This document shows, one piece after another, positions 4,608 to 5,598 of a stretch of 5,598 nt of DNA. A program made the position numbers and the translations under genes. Under the pieces are notes generated by a model. That model was given only the letters and a program-made list of their open reading frames with translations. It had not been told where the DNA came from and made no database searches. Each line of letters begins with the position of its first letter. Position 1 is the first letter of the stretch. Source of the DNA: Candidatus Microgenomates bacterium (GTDB lineage Bacteria > Patescibacteriota > Microgenomatia > JAADGY01); NCBI GenBank assembly GCA_015486555.1, contig WFRL01000074.1:1-5598 (forward strand), read 5' to 3'.

Positions 4608-5165
4608 TCACTCAACTTTAAGAATAGCATCTTCCTTTTCTTTATAAAGATCCTCTAGTCTCTGGTTATACTCATCCACTAACGACTGGACCTCTTTTTC
4701 TAAGCGCTTAACTTCATCTTCAGTTAATTTTTTGTCTTCAAAGCGTTGGCGAATATCCTCCATCATCTGCCGCCGGTGCTGGCGGATAAGAACCTTACCA
4801 TCCTCAACTTTTCTCTTTAATACCTTTATTAATTCCTGCCGCCTTTCTTGAGATAAAGGAGGTATATTAATGCGAATTACACTTCCCGCCACATTTGGAG
4901 TTAAACCAATATTAGCTTCCATAATTGCTTTTGCCACTTTATCTGTTATTCCTGCATCAAACACTTGGAGCATTAGGGTTTGAGGTTCAGGAACAGTAAT
5001 CGTCGCCAACTCAATAATTTTCAAAGGTTGGCTTCCCTCATAAGCATTCACCCGAATATCTTCAATTAATGAAGCATTAGCCCGCCCAATCCTCAACTTG
5101 CTCACTTCGGACTGGGTTAAACTGAAAGCTCCTTCTAGCTGCCGTTTAAAGTCATCAAGCTCCAT
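4608..5165 (-). CDS. frr: Ribosome recycling factor
   Basis: Splits post-termination ribosomes together with EF-G. From the ATG at 5165 the protein is 185 aa, the same length as E. coli RRF. The N-terminal helix of domain I ends in the conserved LRIGRANASLIEDIRV (24-39). The small domain II spans about 30-105 (GSQPLKIIELATITVPEPQTLMLQVFD, then AIMEANIGLTPNVAGSVIRINIPPLSQERRQEL). The long C-terminal helices follow (about 106-185), with the basic RQHRR patch at 128-132. A longer frame opens at 5207, but AGGAGGT (5172-5178) sits 7 nt before the 5165 ATG and the family length agrees with that start. In many bacteria the order is rpsB-tsf-pyrH-frr; here frr comes first, 97 nt upstream of rpsB, and pyrH is not next to it. 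Confidence 0.97.
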   Translation of the reverse strand: MELDDFKRQLEGAFSLTQSEVSKLRIGRANASLIEDIRVNAYEGSQPLKIIELATITVPEPQTLMLQVFDAGITDKVAKAIMEANIGLTPNVAGSVIRINIPPLSQERRQELIKVLKRKVEDGKVLIRQHRRQMMEDIRQRFEDKKLTEDEVKRLEKEVQSLVDEYNQRLEDLYKEKEDAILKVE

Positions 5166-5171
5166 TCTTTG

Positions 5172-5178
5172 ACCTCCT
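5172..5178 (-). promoter_or_regulatory. frr ribosome binding site
   Basis: AGGAGGT, with 7 nt between AGGAGG and the ATG at 5165. It fixes the frr start and rules out the longer in-frame start at 5207. Confidence 0.85.
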
Positions 5179-5197
5179 TTTAACTTAATACTACTTA

Positions 5198-5206
5198 ATT
5201 GTAGCA
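5198..5206 (-). promoter_or_regulatory. Extended -10 promoter for frr
   Basis: TGCTACAAT on the minus strand is a TGn-extended -10 with 5 of 6 matches to TATAAT. No convincing -35 is seen. A start near 5191 would leave a leader of about 25 nt carrying the Shine-Dalgarno. The form is nearly identical to the tRNA promoter TGCTATAAT. Confidence 0.6.
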
Positions 5207-5234
5207 AATAGGATTACAAACCTCTTTATTAATT

Positions 5235-5270
5235 GGAACTAGGTTAGAGGAACTAGGAACTAGGTTGGAA
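5235..5270 (+). repeat. GGAACTAGG tract
   Basis: GGAACTAGG occurs at 5235-5243 and twice within 5250-5264, with GTTAGA and GTTGG spacers. It is the same word as in the tract at 141-248 and starts only 29 nt upstream of the frr -10 element. Confidence 0.85.
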
Positions 5271-5303
5271 AATAACCAAATTCCAAATTCCAAGTAATCC
5301 AAA

Positions 5304-5320
5304 CCCCCTTTCGGTAGGGG
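5304..5320. repeat. Mini-palindrome CCCCT-TTCGGT-AGGGG
   Basis: CCCCT (5305-5309) pairs with AGGGG (5316-5320) around TTCGGT. The same word, CCCTCTTCGGTAGGGG, reappears at 5397-5412 inside element E copy 7. Both are embedded in other repeats and neither is followed by a T-run. Confidence 0.85.
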
Positions 5321-5367
5321 CAGGCAATATCCAAATCCCAATGATCAAATAAAACCTTTTTTAGGAA

Positions 5368-5437
5368 GTCATCATGAGGAACCAGAGCGACGAAGTCCCT
5401 CTTCGGTAGGGGTAAAGATCTAGCCGGAGGCGCACGG
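5368..5437 (+). repeat. Element E copy 7, interrupted by a 21-nt insertion
   Basis: GTCATCATGAGGAACCAG, AGCGACGAAG, then GATCTAGCC and GGAGGCGCACGGG align with copy 5. Between GAAG and GATCTAGC there are 21 extra bases (5396-5416) containing the mini-palindrome found at 5304-5320. The insertion separates the two sides of the outer stem. Confidence 0.8.
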
Positions 5438-5461
5438 GTGTATTCCCTAGCGTTGGTGCTC

Positions 5462-5510
5462 TTTTTTTGCGCTTCGCTAGATTCTTCGCGGGGCTCAGAA
5501 TGACACAAAG
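5462..5510 (-). repeat. Element E copy 8
   Basis: On the minus strand: GTGTCATTCTGA, core GCCCCGC, GAAGAATCTAGC, GAAGCGCAAAAAAA. The stem ATTCT (5501-5497) / AGAAT (5485-5481) encloses GA opposite GA and then GC/GC around CCC. The tail GAAGCGCAAAA matches copy 4. Confidence 0.9.
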
Positions 5511-5567
5511 AAGGGGAAACAGCTTGTTCTAAGGATAACTCCAAGAGGTGAGGCACAACATCCTCTC

Positions 5568-5598
5568 GGGTCATCCCGACTTGTCGGGATCTAGCGAG
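5568..5598 (+). repeat. Element E copy 9 (truncated by window end)
   Basis: GGGTCATCCCGAC (5568-5580) then TTGTCGGGATCTAGCGAG. Here ATCCCGAC (5573-5580) and GTCGGGAT (5583-5590) form an uninterrupted 8-bp stem with a TT loop. Both the fourth- and fifth-pair identities differ from other copies while pairing is kept. Confidence 0.88.

Larger units (their letters stand above)
5208..5598. repeat. Gene-free mosaic of interspersed repeats (right flank)
   Basis: No credible gene is visible. In order it holds a GGAACTAGG tract (5235-5270), AAATTCC/AAATCCC words (about 5276-5340), a small palindrome (5304-5320), AATGATC and AAAACCTTTTTT words, element E copy 7 (plus), copy 8 (minus) and copy 9 (plus, cut by the window edge). 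The order of tract, AAATCC-type words, then E is the same as on the left flank. Confidence 0.88.

Noticed and set aside
4608..5207. Longer frr start at 5207
   Set aside because: The AGGAGGT at 5172-5178 and the family length of 185 aa place the start at 5165; the extension would also overlap the likely promoter.
5260..5574. 104-aa open frame on the minus strand
   Set aside because: It is built from element E copies 7 and 8 (HSEPREESSEAQKK) and AAATCC-type words. The frame continues only because the repeats lack stops in it.

Overview
This window carries a compact block of translation and membrane-protease genes, all protein genes on the minus strand. It is flanked on both sides by gene-free DNA built almost entirely of short interspersed repeats. 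Small genes, 1-4 nt overlaps, a short EF-Ts, and palindrome-rich intergenic repeats suggest an uncultivated bacterium with a small genome, most likely of the Candidate Phyla Radiation (Patescibacteria). That placement is inference; no rRNA is present to confirm it.

In minus-strand transcription order the genes are frr (ribosome recycling factor, 5165-4608), rpsB (ribosomal protein S2 with a long Lys/Ala/Glu-rich tail, 4510-3557), tsf (short EF-Ts, 3560-3108), an RseP-like M50 site-2 protease (2990-1887) and a DHH-type phosphohydrolase-like protein (1887-1048). rpsB/tsf overlap by ATGA and the protease/DHH pair by TAATG, so each pair is probably translationally coupled. frr and rpsB each have a candidate promoter and a strong Shine-Dalgarno. 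The rpsB leader can fold into a stem-loop that may be regulatory. One plus-strand tRNA with a CAT anticodon (3034-3107) sits between tsf and the protease gene, directly abutting the tsf stop codon and driven by an extended -10 promoter.

The flanks (1-1047 and 5208-5598) contain no credible protein gene. They hold nine copies of one stem-loop repeat, here called element E: GTCAT-YCTGA, a variable core, then GAAGRATCTAGC. E is embedded in a recurring module: AAATCC/GGATACAAA-type words, then E, then GCGCAGGG and GGAACTAGG-type words. Copies lie in both orientations. The E stem shows compensatory base changes between copies, and smaller palindromes have landed inside the module, in one case inside E itself. 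This repeat family is the most unusual part of the window.
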